Shown here one piece after another: positions 46,727 to 55,397 of a DNA stretch of 64,000 nucleotides. The notes beneath the pieces were generated by a model. It saw nothing but the letters and a program-made list of their open reading frames with translations, was not told where the DNA came from and made no database searches. Position 1 is the first letter of the stretch; the number at the start of each line of letters is the position of its first letter. Both the position numbers and the translations under genes were made by a program. The stretch comes from Candidatus Kapaibacterium sp. Lineage in GTDB: Bacteria; Bacteroidota; Ignavibacteria; Kapaibacteriales; WFXC01. The DNA lies in contig WFXC01000001.1 of assembly GCA_015490805.1 (NCBI GenBank), forward strand, positions 1-64,000. Reading direction: 5' to 3'.

Positions 46727-47782
46727 TTACCGGGCAACAGGTTCGCGTGCCAGATACGGCGCGGATACTTCAATAATTTTTTGAATCACATCTTCCAGAC
46801 ACCATCCTTTGATCCGGGCGCCTGCGGCATTCAAATGTCCACCGCCGCCGAAAGCGCCAGCGATCTTGTTGGCTGGGATAGTCCCTTTGGATCGAAATGA
46901 CATTTTGATCATTTCTGGCAATTCAACAACCAGTACGCCTACGCGCACGCCTTTGACCATCAGCGTGTACTCCACAAAGCCTTCGGTATCTTCTGGTTGC
47001 GCCTGATGCTGCTGAAACGCCTGATACGGCAGCGCCATAATGCATAACTGCCCGTGATGGTATGTTGTCATTGCCGACAGCCCTTCTCCCAGCAAACGCA
47101 CTTTGGCAATGGACATCTGATTGTAAATCTGTTCAGCGACATAGGCAGGATCTGCGCCGTGATCGATTAGCTCGGCAACAATCCGGTGCACAATAGCATC
47201 GGTTCGGGGAAAGCGAAATCCGCCTGTATCTGTCATCAAAGCAGCATAAAGGGGTTCAGCGATCAATCGATCCACCTGTTCCAACCGGTACTGAAACAGA
47301 TGGAGCAGCAGCAACCACACCAACTCCCCGGTTGAACTGGCATCAGGATCGCTGATGATGAGATCCGCTTCCAGCGAACGATTGGTATGATGATCAATGA
47401 GGATGGTGGGACATCGGAGTTGTTGCACATATTCATAGATTCCTGCCAGCCGGGTCGGGGTACTTACATCTGCAAAAATCACTAAATCCGGTGACGGTGT
47501 TTGTTGCGCAACCTCGCTGGAAAAAACCTGAATCCTGTCTGTTCCCGGTAGAAACTGCAACGCTGGCGGTACGGGAGAAGGATTCCACAGCAGACATTGC
47601 TTGCCAAACTTTTGCAACGCCCAGTATAGTGCCAATTGTGAGCCAATGGCATCGCCGTCGGCACTCAGATGCGTTGTAATCACAATCCTTTGCGCCTGTT
47701 GAATCCGGAGCGCCGCCTGTTGAATAAGAGGCTGCAGCGGTGCATATTCTGGCAGCGTATAGATCTTTTCCCAATTGACCAT
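46727..47782 (-). CDS. nrnA: DHH-family nanoRNase/pAp phosphatase
   Basis: This 351-residue protein has the DHH motifs THLSADGDAIGSQLAL, FADVSTPTRL, ILIDHHTN and AALMTDTGGFRFPRT, and the DHHA1 glycine motif IAGAFGGGGHLNAAGARI. NrnA proteins degrade short oligonucleotides and dephosphorylate pAp. It is divergent from the PASTA gene. Confidence 0.9.
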   Translation of the reverse strand: MVNWEKIYTLPEYAPLQPLIQQAALRIQQAQRIVITTHLSADGDAIGSQLALYWALQKFGKQCLLWNPSPVPPALQFLPGTDRIQVFSSEVAQQTPSPDLVIFADVSTPTRLAGIYEYVQQLRCPTILIDHHTNRSLEADLIISDPDASSTGELVWLLLLHLFQYRLEQVDRLIAEPLYAALMTDTGGFRFPRTDAIVHRIVAELIDHGADPAYVAEQIYNQMSIAKVRLLGEGLSAMTTYHHGQLCIMALPYQAFQQHQAQPEDTEGFVEYTLMVKGVRVGVLVVELPEMIKMSFRSKGTIPANKIAGAFGGGGHLNAAGARIKGWCLEDVIQKIIEVSAPYLAREPVAR

Positions 47783-47866
47783 CCTGTTGCCTTCTTATCA
47801 ATCTGCTGAAAATGAAAACAGCGAAGATACGTATTATTGCGCAATTTGCAGATACAAACACATGCA

Positions 47867-48631
47867 ATGCAAAGGATGCAGAAACGATTGACGCGCCTGC
47901 TTTACTCGCCAACGGTCATAACCATTGCAGCAACCATTGCTTTTCTGGTGTTTTTTAGTCTGACAACTCTGTGGATATTCTCAACCTTCCTGATGCCTGC
48001 ATACATTGAGAGCAATCACATTGTGAAAGTTCCGCCCCTGATTGGCTTGCCGCTGGCAAAAGCAGAAGACACGCTGCAGGCTCTGCATCTGGTTCCCGCT
48101 GTCACGGCTTCTTATTACAGCGACCTGTACCCAGAAGGCAGCGTGATTGCGCAACTGCCCTATCCCGAAACAGAGGTCAAAGAAGGGCGAAAAATCTACC
48201 TGACCATCAGCCGGGGCAAGTTGCTGCCGAAAATGCCGTATCTGGTAGGACTTCGGCTGCCGGAAGCAAAGGCTATGCTGCTCCGTTTTGGATTGAAAAT
48301 TGATAGCCTCCGGTTCGTCCACATCGACACCATTGCTCCCAGTACGGTTGTTGCGCAAAACATTCCGCCTTCAACGCCTGTTACACCTGACTCCTCCATC
48401 TTTCTGACGGTCAATCTGGAAAAAACAATCACAGTCGTTGTTCCCAACCTGGTAGGATTATCGCAGGTAGAAGCAGAAAAGCAATTGGTCTACCACCGTC
48501 TCCGGATCGGCGCCCTTCGCTACGAAGCAGATCACACCTTTCTTCCCGGCACCGTCATCGATCAATATCCGCGGCCAGGTGACACGGTGGAGCGCTACAC
48601 GCCTGTTTCACTGGTCATTGCCGTCGAATAA
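47867..48631 (+). CDS. Membrane-anchored PASTA-domain protein
   Basis: This protein of about 254 residues has one N-terminal membrane segment (VITIAATIAFLVFFSLTTLWIF) and three PASTA domains. They begin HIVKVPPLIGLPLAKAEDTL, LLPKMPYLVGLRLPEAKAML and ITVVVPNLVGLSQVEAEKQL, each ending in an LTISRG/LTVN/LVIA strand. PASTA domains usually bind peptidoglycan on Ser/Thr kinases or penicillin-binding proteins. Here no kinase or transpeptidase part exists, so it may be a wall-binding or regulatory protein. The start is unsure (ATG 47867, ATG 47876 or TTG 47837). Its stop overlaps the sixA start (TAATG). Confidence 0.82.
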   Translation: MQRMQKRLTRLLYSPTVITIAATIAFLVFFSLTTLWIFSTFLMPAYIESNHIVKVPPLIGLPLAKAEDTLQALHLVPAVTASYYSDLYPEGSVIAQLPYPETEVKEGRKIYLTISRGKLLPKMPYLVGLRLPEAKAMLLRFGLKIDSLRFVHIDTIAPSTVVAQNIPPSTPVTPDSSIFLTVNLEKTITVVVPNLVGLSQVEAEKQLVYHRLRIGALRYEADHTFLPGTVIDQYPRPGDTVERYTPVSLVIAVE

Positions 48632-49107
48632 TGCACTTGATTCTCATCCGCCACGCAGACGCAGCGCCACCAATTGCAGGACAGGCTGATGCAGAACGTC
48701 CGCTCAGCACAACCGGGAAGGAACAGGCACAACAACTTGCCCGCTTTCTCCACCGGCAGCAACTCTGTCCTGCGCTCCTGCTCTGTAGTCCTTACCGTCG
48801 CGCTCAGCAAACGGCCGAACCATTCCAGACAATCTGCGGCTCTGAGATCTGGATGGATTCAGCACTAACGCCAACCAGCAATGTGGAAGATGCCTATAGC
48901 TTCCTGCTTCAATTCCAGTCTTTTCCCATCCTGGGCTGCATCACTCATCAACCTTTGATCGGACATCTTGCAGCAACCCTATTGCGCTGTTCCTCCCTTT
49001 CCATCGCCATTTCACCGGCAACGGCGCTGATCTTCGAGTTACACCAACAAAGCAGCTATCCTGCCGCAACCCTCCTTGGACTCTATCCTCCCACAATGAT
49101 GTTCTAG
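48631..49107 (+). CDS. sixA: SixA-type histidine phosphatase
   Basis: This 158-residue protein has LILIRHADAAPP (catalytic His8), RPLSTTGKEQAQQLARFL, LLCSPYRRAQQTAEPF and the second His in CITHQPLIGHLAATLL. Its short length and RHADA motif fit SixA, a phosphohistidine phosphatase acting on HPt domains. The start shares one base with the PASTA gene's stop. It converges with the sensor kinase gene at 49189. Confidence 0.88.
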   Translation: MHLILIRHADAAPPIAGQADAERPLSTTGKEQAQQLARFLHRQQLCPALLLCSPYRRAQQTAEPFQTICGSEIWMDSALTPTSNVEDAYSFLLQFQSFPILGCITHQPLIGHLAATLLRCSSLSIAISPATALIFELHQQSSYPAATLLGLYPPTMMF

Positions 49108-49188
49108 CCCTTTTGAGCGGCTACCAACCTGAGGCTTTCTCCTTTGATTCCCTCACAGTCAGTGTTCCATTGTGATACAGAGCAGAGG

Positions 49189-50349
49189 TCAATGCTCAAC
49201 CTTTGCCATCTGCTCCGACGGCATATCCGTCGATTCAGCGTGTTGTCGTTTTGGCAAAACGACTTGAAACTCCGTTCCTTTTCCCAACTCAGATTTTACT
49301 ATAATTTGCCCATTATGGAGGCGGACAAAGTTCCGAACAATTACCAATCCCAATCCCGTACTCTTTTCTCCCTCTGTTCCCAACCTCCGTCGATCGGGTG
49401 ACTCAGTAAACAGGATGGGCATCATTTCCTCCGGAATCCCAATGCCTGTATCTCGAACCCGAATCTTGACATAGTCAGGACCTTCTTCCAATATCACCTC
49501 CACCTTGCCCCCGCGTGGCGTAAACTTAATGGCGTTCGAAACCAGGTTGTTCACAATTTGTAAAAGTTTTGGTCGATCCGCTTCAATCCATAGCTCCTCG
49601 CGTTCTTCCGGATATATCAACTGGATCTCAACTCCTTTCTTATATGCCAGCATCCGGAACGTCTCTACTGAGCGAAGCAATAATTCTAGCAATTCCACTT
49701 GTTCAAAATTCGCCTGCATCCCTGCTGACTCTACTTTAATCAATTCCAGCAAATCATCGGTAATACTGAGCACCTGATCAACCGTTTCTATAATGGTCGC
49801 CGCATACTGCCGCACCTTCTCAACTTCCTGGGCATCATCCTCATTGCGCAACAATTCCGCTATTCCTTTAATAGAAGCCAGCGGAGAACGAAGATCGTGA
49901 GAAAGCACACCCAGGAACTTGCGCTGCTGTTGGTACATCGACTGTAACTCTTCCAGATTGCGCTGATACTCTCGCTCCACTCGTAAAAAGCGAAGTAGCG
50001 AACGAATCTTTGCTTTGGTCTCAACATACCGTAAAGGCTTGAGCAAATACTCCCGAATACCCAGTTCATACGCTTGTGCAATCGTGGAAACATCATTGAC
50101 GGCACTGATAATGACAACATCCACTGGTATCTTCTTCTGTGCTATCCACTTTAAGACTTCCAGCCCATTAAGATCTGGTAACAGTACATCCAAAAACAAC
50201 AAATCCGGAATATTGCCTTGCTCCAGACGCTCAATACATTCTCGTCCAGAGGTCAAAATTTCCACTTGCACCTGTTGTTCTTTTAAGATCTCCTCCAGAA
50301 ACTTTGCCGCCAACAAGTTGTCTTCAACGATAAAAGCGGAAAACTCCAT
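49189..50349 (-). CDS. Hybrid protein: N-terminal receiver plus histidine kinase
   Basis: This 386-residue soluble protein has an N-terminal receiver (IVEDN, phospho-acceptor Asp54 in LLFLDVLLPDLNG, Lys104 in YLLKPL) and a short linker helix. The HisKA domain has the phospho-His at 151 (GVLSHDLRSPLASIKG) and is followed by HATPase_c motifs N (LLQIVNNLVSNAIKF), G1 (VRDTGIGIPEEM) and G2 (GEKSTGLGLVIV). It has no membrane segment, so it takes input via its receiver, probably from another kinase. It begins 6 bases after the P5C dehydrogenase stop, in the same operon. Confidence 0.93.
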   Translation of the reverse strand: MEFSAFIVEDNLLAAKFLEEILKEQQVQVEILTSGRECIERLEQGNIPDLLFLDVLLPDLNGLEVLKWIAQKKIPVDVVIISAVNDVSTIAQAYELGIREYLLKPLRYVETKAKIRSLLRFLRVEREYQRNLEELQSMYQQQRKFLGVLSHDLRSPLASIKGIAELLRNEDDAQEVEKVRQYAATIIETVDQVLSITDDLLELIKVESAGMQANFEQVELLELLLRSVETFRMLAYKKGVEIQLIYPEEREELWIEADRPKLLQIVNNLVSNAIKFTPRGGKVEVILEEGPDYVKIRVRDTGIGIPEEMMPILFTESPDRRRLGTEGEKSTGLGLVIVRNFVRLHNGQIIVKSELGKGTEFQVVLPKRQHAESTDMPSEQMAKVEH

Positions 50350-50355
50350 AAAGTA

Positions 50356-51918
50356 TCACTTTATTTTTTGACTCACTGCTTTGCCTTGCAAATACAACAA
50401 CAAGTAGTCGGGACCTCCAGCTTTGGAATCCGTTCCACTCATATTAAACCCACCGAAGGGATGAACTCCTACCAATGCCCCGGTACACTTTCGATTAAAG
50501 TACAGATTCCCCACGTGAAATTCAATCGCTGCTCGATCCAGTTTCTCCTGATTGGTACTGTACACCGAACCGGTAAGTCCATACTCTGTGTCGTTGGCAA
50601 TTCGCAAGGCATCATTGTAATTTTTTGCTTTGATCACTGCCAGAACAGGACCAAAAATTTCTTCCTGCGCAATCCGCGCGTGAGGATCGACATCTTTGAA
50701 AATCGTCGGCTGGATATAATACCCTTTCTTCCCCTCGATGCGCAGTTTTTTGCCTCCGTAGATCAGCGTGCCTTCTTTTTTGCCAATCTGGATATACTTC
50801 AAAATTTTCTTTTCTGCTGCGGCCGAAACAACTGGTCCTACTGGTGGATTGTTCCGTGCATCATCCACGTAGTATTTCTCGACGCCGGCAAGCAGCCGCT
50901 CCAGAAACTCATCGTACACTTTGCGATCCACGATGGCACGGGAGCAGGCTGAGCATTTCTGTCCTTGGAATCCGTAGGCTGAAATGAGCACGCCCTGGAC
51001 CGCGGCATCCAGATCCGCTTCGGAATCGACAATGATTGCATCCTTGCCACCCATTTCGGCAATAACGCGCTTGATCCAGATCTGTCCGGGCTGTGGCTGT
51101 GCTGCCAGCTTGTTAATGCGGAGCCCCACTTCCTTCGAACCCGTAAAGGAGATGAAGCGTGTTTTGGGATGCTGGACCAGATAATCCCCTATCTCAGCGC
51201 CACTGCCGGGAACGAAGTTCAACACGCCATCGGGCAATCCCGCTTCGTGCATAATCTCTGCCAGCAGGTACCCCATCACCGGCGAATCCGATGCAGGTTT
51301 CAGCAAAACTGTATTGCCAGCAACAATAGCAGCGGAGGTCATTCCCGTTAAAATCGCCATCGGGAAATTCCACGGCGGAATGATCACCCCAACTCCCAGT
51401 GGAATGTAGAAATACCGATTCCGCTCTGTGGGAATCCGGGTAACCGGTTGATCCTGGGCAAACTTGATCGCCTCACGAGCGTAGTATTCCAGAAAATCGA
51501 TTGCCTCACAGGTATCCGCATCAGCTTCTGCATAGTTTTTCCCTACTTCCGAAATCATCCACGCATTGATCTCTAAGCGGCGCTGGCGTAAAATTTCCGC
51601 TGCTTTCAGCAGATAACTGGCTCGTTCTTCGGCTGGGACGCGTTTCCATTGCTCAAAGGCATCCCAGGCTATCTTCATTGCGCGGTCAATATCACTTCGA
51701 GCTGCTTTCGAAACAAGCCCCACCACCTCCGGCGTATGCGAAGGATTCCGCGAAGCAATCTTTTCCTTTTTAAAGATGCGCTTCCCGCCAATAATCAGGG
51801 GATATTTCTTCCCATACTGCTGCTGCACTTCCTCAATTGCTGCCCGCTGCTTCTTGACATTCGAGGGCCTGGAAAAATCCAGCGGCTTCTCATTCCGAAA
51901 CGGCTTCAGCTTTGCCAT
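50356..51918 (-). CDS. 1-pyrroline-5-carboxylate (L-glutamate gamma-semialdehyde) dehydrogenase
   Basis: This 520-residue aldehyde dehydrogenase superfamily protein belongs to the group 4 P5CDH type. It has NRYFYIPLGVGVIIPPWNFPMAIL, FTGSKEVGLRI, VIAEMGGKDAIIVD, the catalytic Cys in GFQGQKCSACSRAIV, EEIFGPVLAVIK, and the closing GVHPFGGFNMSGTDSKAGGPDYLLLYLQGKAVSQK. It oxidises glutamate semialdehyde to glutamate in proline breakdown. No proline dehydrogenase is in the window. The ATG at 51918 follows GGGACAGG; a longer frame has no homology. The receiver-kinase gene follows in the same unit. Confidence 0.92.
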   Translation of the reverse strand: MAKLKPFRNEKPLDFSRPSNVKKQRAAIEEVQQQYGKKYPLIIGGKRIFKKEKIASRNPSHTPEVVGLVSKAARSDIDRAMKIAWDAFEQWKRVPAEERASYLLKAAEILRQRRLEINAWMISEVGKNYAEADADTCEAIDFLEYYAREAIKFAQDQPVTRIPTERNRYFYIPLGVGVIIPPWNFPMAILTGMTSAAIVAGNTVLLKPASDSPVMGYLLAEIMHEAGLPDGVLNFVPGSGAEIGDYLVQHPKTRFISFTGSKEVGLRINKLAAQPQPGQIWIKRVIAEMGGKDAIIVDSEADLDAAVQGVLISAYGFQGQKCSACSRAIVDRKVYDEFLERLLAGVEKYYVDDARNNPPVGPVVSAAAEKKILKYIQIGKKEGTLIYGGKKLRIEGKKGYYIQPTIFKDVDPHARIAQEEIFGPVLAVIKAKNYNDALRIANDTEYGLTGSVYSTNQEKLDRAAIEFHVGNLYFNRKCTGALVGVHPFGGFNMSGTDSKAGGPDYLLLYLQGKAVSQKIK

Positions 51919-52359
51919 CACCTGTCCCTTTCCTTTGTTGCAAAATTCCCCTCTGGCAAACTTCAAACTTATAAAATTCTTCGCACACATCCAAATCCGT
52001 AGTCCCTCTTCCCGGTTTCCCATCTTTGCAATGGGTAAAATTTCTCCAGAAAGTTAAAGGCAAAAATGGAAGCAAAGAAAACAAGGGAAAGCGCTGAGAG
52101 TGCCAACTGGAAGCGCCGACTTTAGTCGGCATCTTTGCACGCTGAAGCGTGCGCTCCCAGTCCACTGGGAGCGCCGACTTTAGTCAGCACCCGTCACACA
52201 CTGAACTGTGCGCTCCCGGCAAACTGGGAACTCTGGATGGAAGAAGCGGCGCACACACTCACCTCTCTCCATCAGTAACGTGCGGCGCAGCAGGTGCATC
52301 GATCAATTTGCATCCGTAGTGGATCGTCTTGTTGGCAAAAACAAACGGTGATAGCCTTG
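51919..52359. repeat. Intergenic region with inverted palindrome array, block 5
   Basis: No gene. The modules of block 4 occur here in reverse order and orientation: A (GCCGACTTTAGTCGGC, 52115-52130), C (GCACGCTGAAGCGTGC, 52137-52152), B (GCGCTCCCAG...CTGGGAGCGC, 52151-52174) and A again (GCCGACTTTAGTCAGC, 52173-52188). A degenerate C (ACACTGAACTGTGC) lies near 52200. The same two-base overlaps between modules are kept. The rest is promoter space between the divergent P5CDH and lspA genes. Confidence 0.85.
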
Positions 52360-52959
52360 ATGAGACATCGAAAATACTTCATTGGCGTCTTGTTGCTGGT
52401 CATATTGGATCAGACTACGAAGTTATTGGTCAAAGGTTTCTCCATTGGAGGGTTCACCATTCCCGGAATGCAGTTGTATGAAAGTATCCCGGTTCTTGGT
52501 GATTTTCTCCGTATTACGTATGTTGAAAATCCCGGGATGGCGTTCGGCATCGAGTTTGGAGAAGGTAAGATTTTCCTTACACTCCTTTCCATTGCCATCG
52601 CCATTGCCGTCTTCTGGTACCTCTGGCGATTGGATGATGCAGCACCAGCAGTTTTAAAAATTGCCTTGATGCTGATTTTAGCAGGCGCGATTGGCAATCT
52701 AATTGATCGCGTTTTCTATGGGGTACTATTTGGAGAAGCACCGCTATTCTACGGTAAGGTGGTCGATTTTATCGATGTCGAATTCCCTGATTTTACGCTT
52801 TTTGGAAAGCGTTTCACCCGGTGGCCCGTCTTTAACATTGCAGATTCCTGCGTCACTATTGGCGTTCTATTGCTACTTTTTTCGCCATCAGCACTTTCTG
52901 CCACCGATTCCCAAAAACCGGTTGAACAAGTTCCGGGGACTCCAACCAGCAACCAATGA
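52360..52959 (+). CDS. lspA: Lipoprotein signal peptidase (signal peptidase II)
   Basis: This 199-residue protein has four membrane segments. The LspA motifs are VILDQTTKLLV, ITYVENPGMAFGIEFG, AGAIGNLIDRVFYGVV-like and, with the catalytic Asp pair, VVDFIDVEFPDF ... VFNIADSCVTIG. It removes signal peptides from prolipoproteins in the inner membrane. The ATG at 52360 is preceded by GGTGA at good spacing; a longer frame lacks homology. Its stop overlaps the rluD-like gene (ATGA). Confidence 0.93.
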   Translation: MRHRKYFIGVLLLVILDQTTKLLVKGFSIGGFTIPGMQLYESIPVLGDFLRITYVENPGMAFGIEFGEGKIFLTLLSIAIAIAVFWYLWRLDDAAPAVLKIALMLILAGAIGNLIDRVFYGVLFGEAPLFYGKVVDFIDVEFPDFTLFGKRFTRWPVFNIADSCVTIGVLLLLFSPSALSATDSQKPVEQVPGTPTSNQ

Positions 52960-54023
52960 GTAAGGAGCAGGAGAACGACACTGGTGCAGAAGAGCGAATC
53001 GAGCACCTGTACGAATTCTACGTCCCTCCAGGACAGCAACCGGAGCGGTTAGATGTCTATCTGACGCACGTGTTACCGAACGCAACACGCACCAAAGTGC
53101 AAAAAGCGATTGAAGAGCACGCTATCTTAGTCAATGGGCGACCAGCGAAAGCCAGCCGTAAAATCCAGCCCGGCGACTACATTCTCTGCCGCATTTACAA
53201 ACCCCCTCCTATCGAATTAGTTCCTGAACCCATCCCTCTGGACATCATCTATGAGGATGAAGACATTCTGGTAGTCAACAAACCACCGGGGATGGTTACT
53301 CACCCCGGCATTGGACACCGCCGGGGGACTTTAGTCAATGCTGTGCTCTACCATTTGGGACTGCGGGAAGCACAACCTCTGGAAGTGAACGAAGATGCTC
53401 CCGAAGAATACATTTTTGCTTCTCCCCAGATTCGTCCCGGCATTGTCCACCGGCTGGACAAAGACACCTCTGGATTGTTGCTGATCAGCAAGACTTCCAG
53501 ATTTCACCCGCATCTTTCCAGACAATTTGCAACGAAAACTGCGCAACGCTTCTATCAGGCACTCGTATGGGGCAGTCTGCCTGCGGAGGGAACCATTGAA
53601 GGTGCCATTGGACGCAATCCCCGCGACCGAAAAAAATTTGCTGTTGTTGATCCGGAACAGGGTAAACACGCGCTGACGCTGTATACGACCTTAGAGCGTT
53701 TCTCCATTGCTTCGCTGGTAGAGCTCCAGCTCAAAACGGGCAGAACCCACCAGATCCGGGTCCACCTTGCTTCTATTGGTCACCCGGTGGTCGGCGATCC
53801 CACGTACGGTGGCGATAAACCGTACGGAATTCGAGATGCTGGCGATAAACACTTAGCTCTGCAACTTCTTGCCCTGTTCAATCGCCAGGCATTACACGCC
53901 TACCGGCTCCGTTTTATTCATCCCCGAACCCAGGAGTGGATGGAATTTGAAGCACCGCTTCCGGAGGATTTTCGCCGCGCGCTGGCACTGCTGCGAACCT
54001 ACGGCACTCCTGCTTTGTCATAA
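52956..54023 (+). CDS. rluD: RluA-family 23S rRNA pseudouridine synthase
   Basis: This 355-residue protein has an N-terminal S4 RNA-binding domain (ERLDVYLTHVLPNATRTKVQKAIEEHAILVNG) and the catalytic motif GIVHRLDKDTSGLLLISKT. The family pattern is completed by LQLKTGRTHQIRVHLASIGHPVVGDPTYGG. The S4 domain and length favour RluD, which modifies 23S rRNA helix 69, though other RluA types are possible. Translation is probably coupled to lspA. Confidence 0.9.
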   Translation: MSKEQENDTGAEERIEHLYEFYVPPGQQPERLDVYLTHVLPNATRTKVQKAIEEHAILVNGRPAKASRKIQPGDYILCRIYKPPPIELVPEPIPLDIIYEDEDILVVNKPPGMVTHPGIGHRRGTLVNAVLYHLGLREAQPLEVNEDAPEEYIFASPQIRPGIVHRLDKDTSGLLLISKTSRFHPHLSRQFATKTAQRFYQALVWGSLPAEGTIEGAIGRNPRDRKKFAVVDPEQGKHALTLYTTLERFSIASLVELQLKTGRTHQIRVHLASIGHPVVGDPTYGGDKPYGIRDAGDKHLALQLLALFNRQALHAYRLRFIHPRTQEWMEFEAPLPEDFRRALALLRTYGTPALS

Positions 54024-54115
54024 AGCAAAAGCCACTTGTAGCGTACACGAAATTTTTCCGTCCTCCGTCTTCAGTCCAGCTTTGCGCGTTCTCTGACACA
54101 CTTTTTCCTGCAAGA

Positions 54116-54188
<73 letters not shown>

Positions 54189-54193
54189 CTGTT

Positions 54194-54267
54194 GGGGCCG
54201 TAGTTCAGTTGGTGAGAACGCTGGTCTGTCACACCAGAGGTCGCGGGTTCGAGTCCCGTCGGCCCCG
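54194..54267 (+). tRNA. tRNA-Asp (GTC)
   Basis: A complete 74-nt cloverleaf. The acceptor GGGGCCG pairs with CGGCCCC, the discriminator is G, the D arm starts AGTTCAGTTGG, and anticodon stem CTGGT/ACCAG holds loop CTGTCAC with anticodon GTC. The T loop is TTCGAGT. Its 3' half overlaps, on the opposite strand, the last codons of the esterase gene. Confidence 0.96.
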
Positions 54268-55389
54268 CTCCAATTCCAGCCATCGAAGGAGTCCCGGTGC
54301 CAACATTCGTCGCCACTGTCCCCACGTATGTCCCTGATGCGTTTCCTGATACGCAATTCGGTGGGTGTACTGCCGGAATCGGAAAAAGAATAACTGGGTT
54401 TGCACCCGCGCATCTGCAATGGTGCCGGTCTGCAACACGCCGACTGCTCGCCGCAGATTCACCAGCTCCGGGGCATTCCACAGCGCTGAGAACATCCACC
54501 AATATGCTGGCGATTGTGCGATAAATCCCGCGTAGTGCTCCGGATAGTAGATTGTCAGCAACGTGGCAACCAGTCCTGCCAGCGATGCGCCAATGGTGAG
54601 CATCCGCCGATTTGCAACAGCAATGCCTTCCCGTTCGCACCACGTTGCTATTTGCTCTGGCACTTCTTCTGCGCAAAACTGGAGAAAGCGGGGATTCGCT
54701 TCGTACTCCTCGTTTCGACGCTTCGGCGGCAAAAACACCGCCAGCATCGAGGGCACCTCGCGCCGCTGAAACAATCGCTGCAGGATCAAATGATATCCTC
54801 CAATCGTCAAACTTTCCTCCCCATCGTGGAAAAGCAGAATCCGCACCGGTTCCCGGGCACGCTGGAGCAGGTAAAAAAAGATTTCTCGCTCCTCGTCTAA
54901 AATAGCACTCTGGAAGCGATGGCGAATGACTGTCTCAGGAATCTCGCCGGTAATTTCACGGACCGAAACAATCTCCGGCACGGCAAAGTGCGGCATCACC
55001 AACTCAGAATTTACGCCAAACCCTTCCAGCGAATACCGTGGATTCTGAGGATCCAGATCCCAGCGTCCATCAACGATCAACTTGTACTGCACACAGGCTG
55101 TTTCCGGCAACAGCTTCATCAGAACAAAAAAATTCGTTCCCGGAATACGATGCAACATTTCCGGTGCTCGCCATCCCGTCCAATCACCGACAACAGCAAC
55201 GGAGCGAGCAGCACCCCAGAAGAGGAAATAGACCCGATTCCCGACGATCAGCGGTGTGTGCCGATCCTGCACAATCCGCCACACCTGCCAGAGCAGCCGA
55301 TACCGCTGCTCCAAGGTTCGGGCAGCCACCGCCTGAAGCAGCATCGCCTCTGCCCGCAATAATTCCAGGTGCTGCTGATTGGAGATCAT
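54229..55389 (-). CDS. Esterase of the enterochelin-esterase-like family with E-set domain
   Basis: This protein of about 386 residues has an N-terminal E-set/CBM48-like domain (VYFLFWGAARSVAVVGDWTGW ... YKLIVDGRWDLDPQNPRY) and an alpha/beta-hydrolase domain (VRILLFHDGEESLTIGG). The nucleophile Ser lies in TIGASLAGLVATLL and a likely catalytic His in THQGHTWGQWRRML. Substrate unknown; many relatives cleave acyl or siderophore esters. ATG 55389 is preferred (GAGGTGGGGG just upstream, 8 bases after the lipoprotein stop). The final residues (GRRDSNPRPLV) are encoded by the antisense of tRNA-Asp, where the stop also lies. Confidence 0.82.
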   Translation of the reverse strand: MISNQQHLELLRAEAMLLQAVAARTLEQRYRLLWQVWRIVQDRHTPLIVGNRVYFLFWGAARSVAVVGDWTGWRAPEMLHRIPGTNFFVLMKLLPETACVQYKLIVDGRWDLDPQNPRYSLEGFGVNSELVMPHFAVPEIVSVREITGEIPETVIRHRFQSAILDEEREIFFYLLQRAREPVRILLFHDGEESLTIGGYHLILQRLFQRREVPSMLAVFLPPKRRNEEYEANPRFLQFCAEEVPEQIATWCEREGIAVANRRMLTIGASLAGLVATLLTIYYPEHYAGFIAQSPAYWWMFSALWNAPELVNLRRAVGVLQTGTIADARVQTQLFFFRFRQYTHRIAYQETHQGHTWGQWRRMLAPGLLRWLELERGRRDSNPRPLV

Positions 55390-55397
55390 CCCCCACC

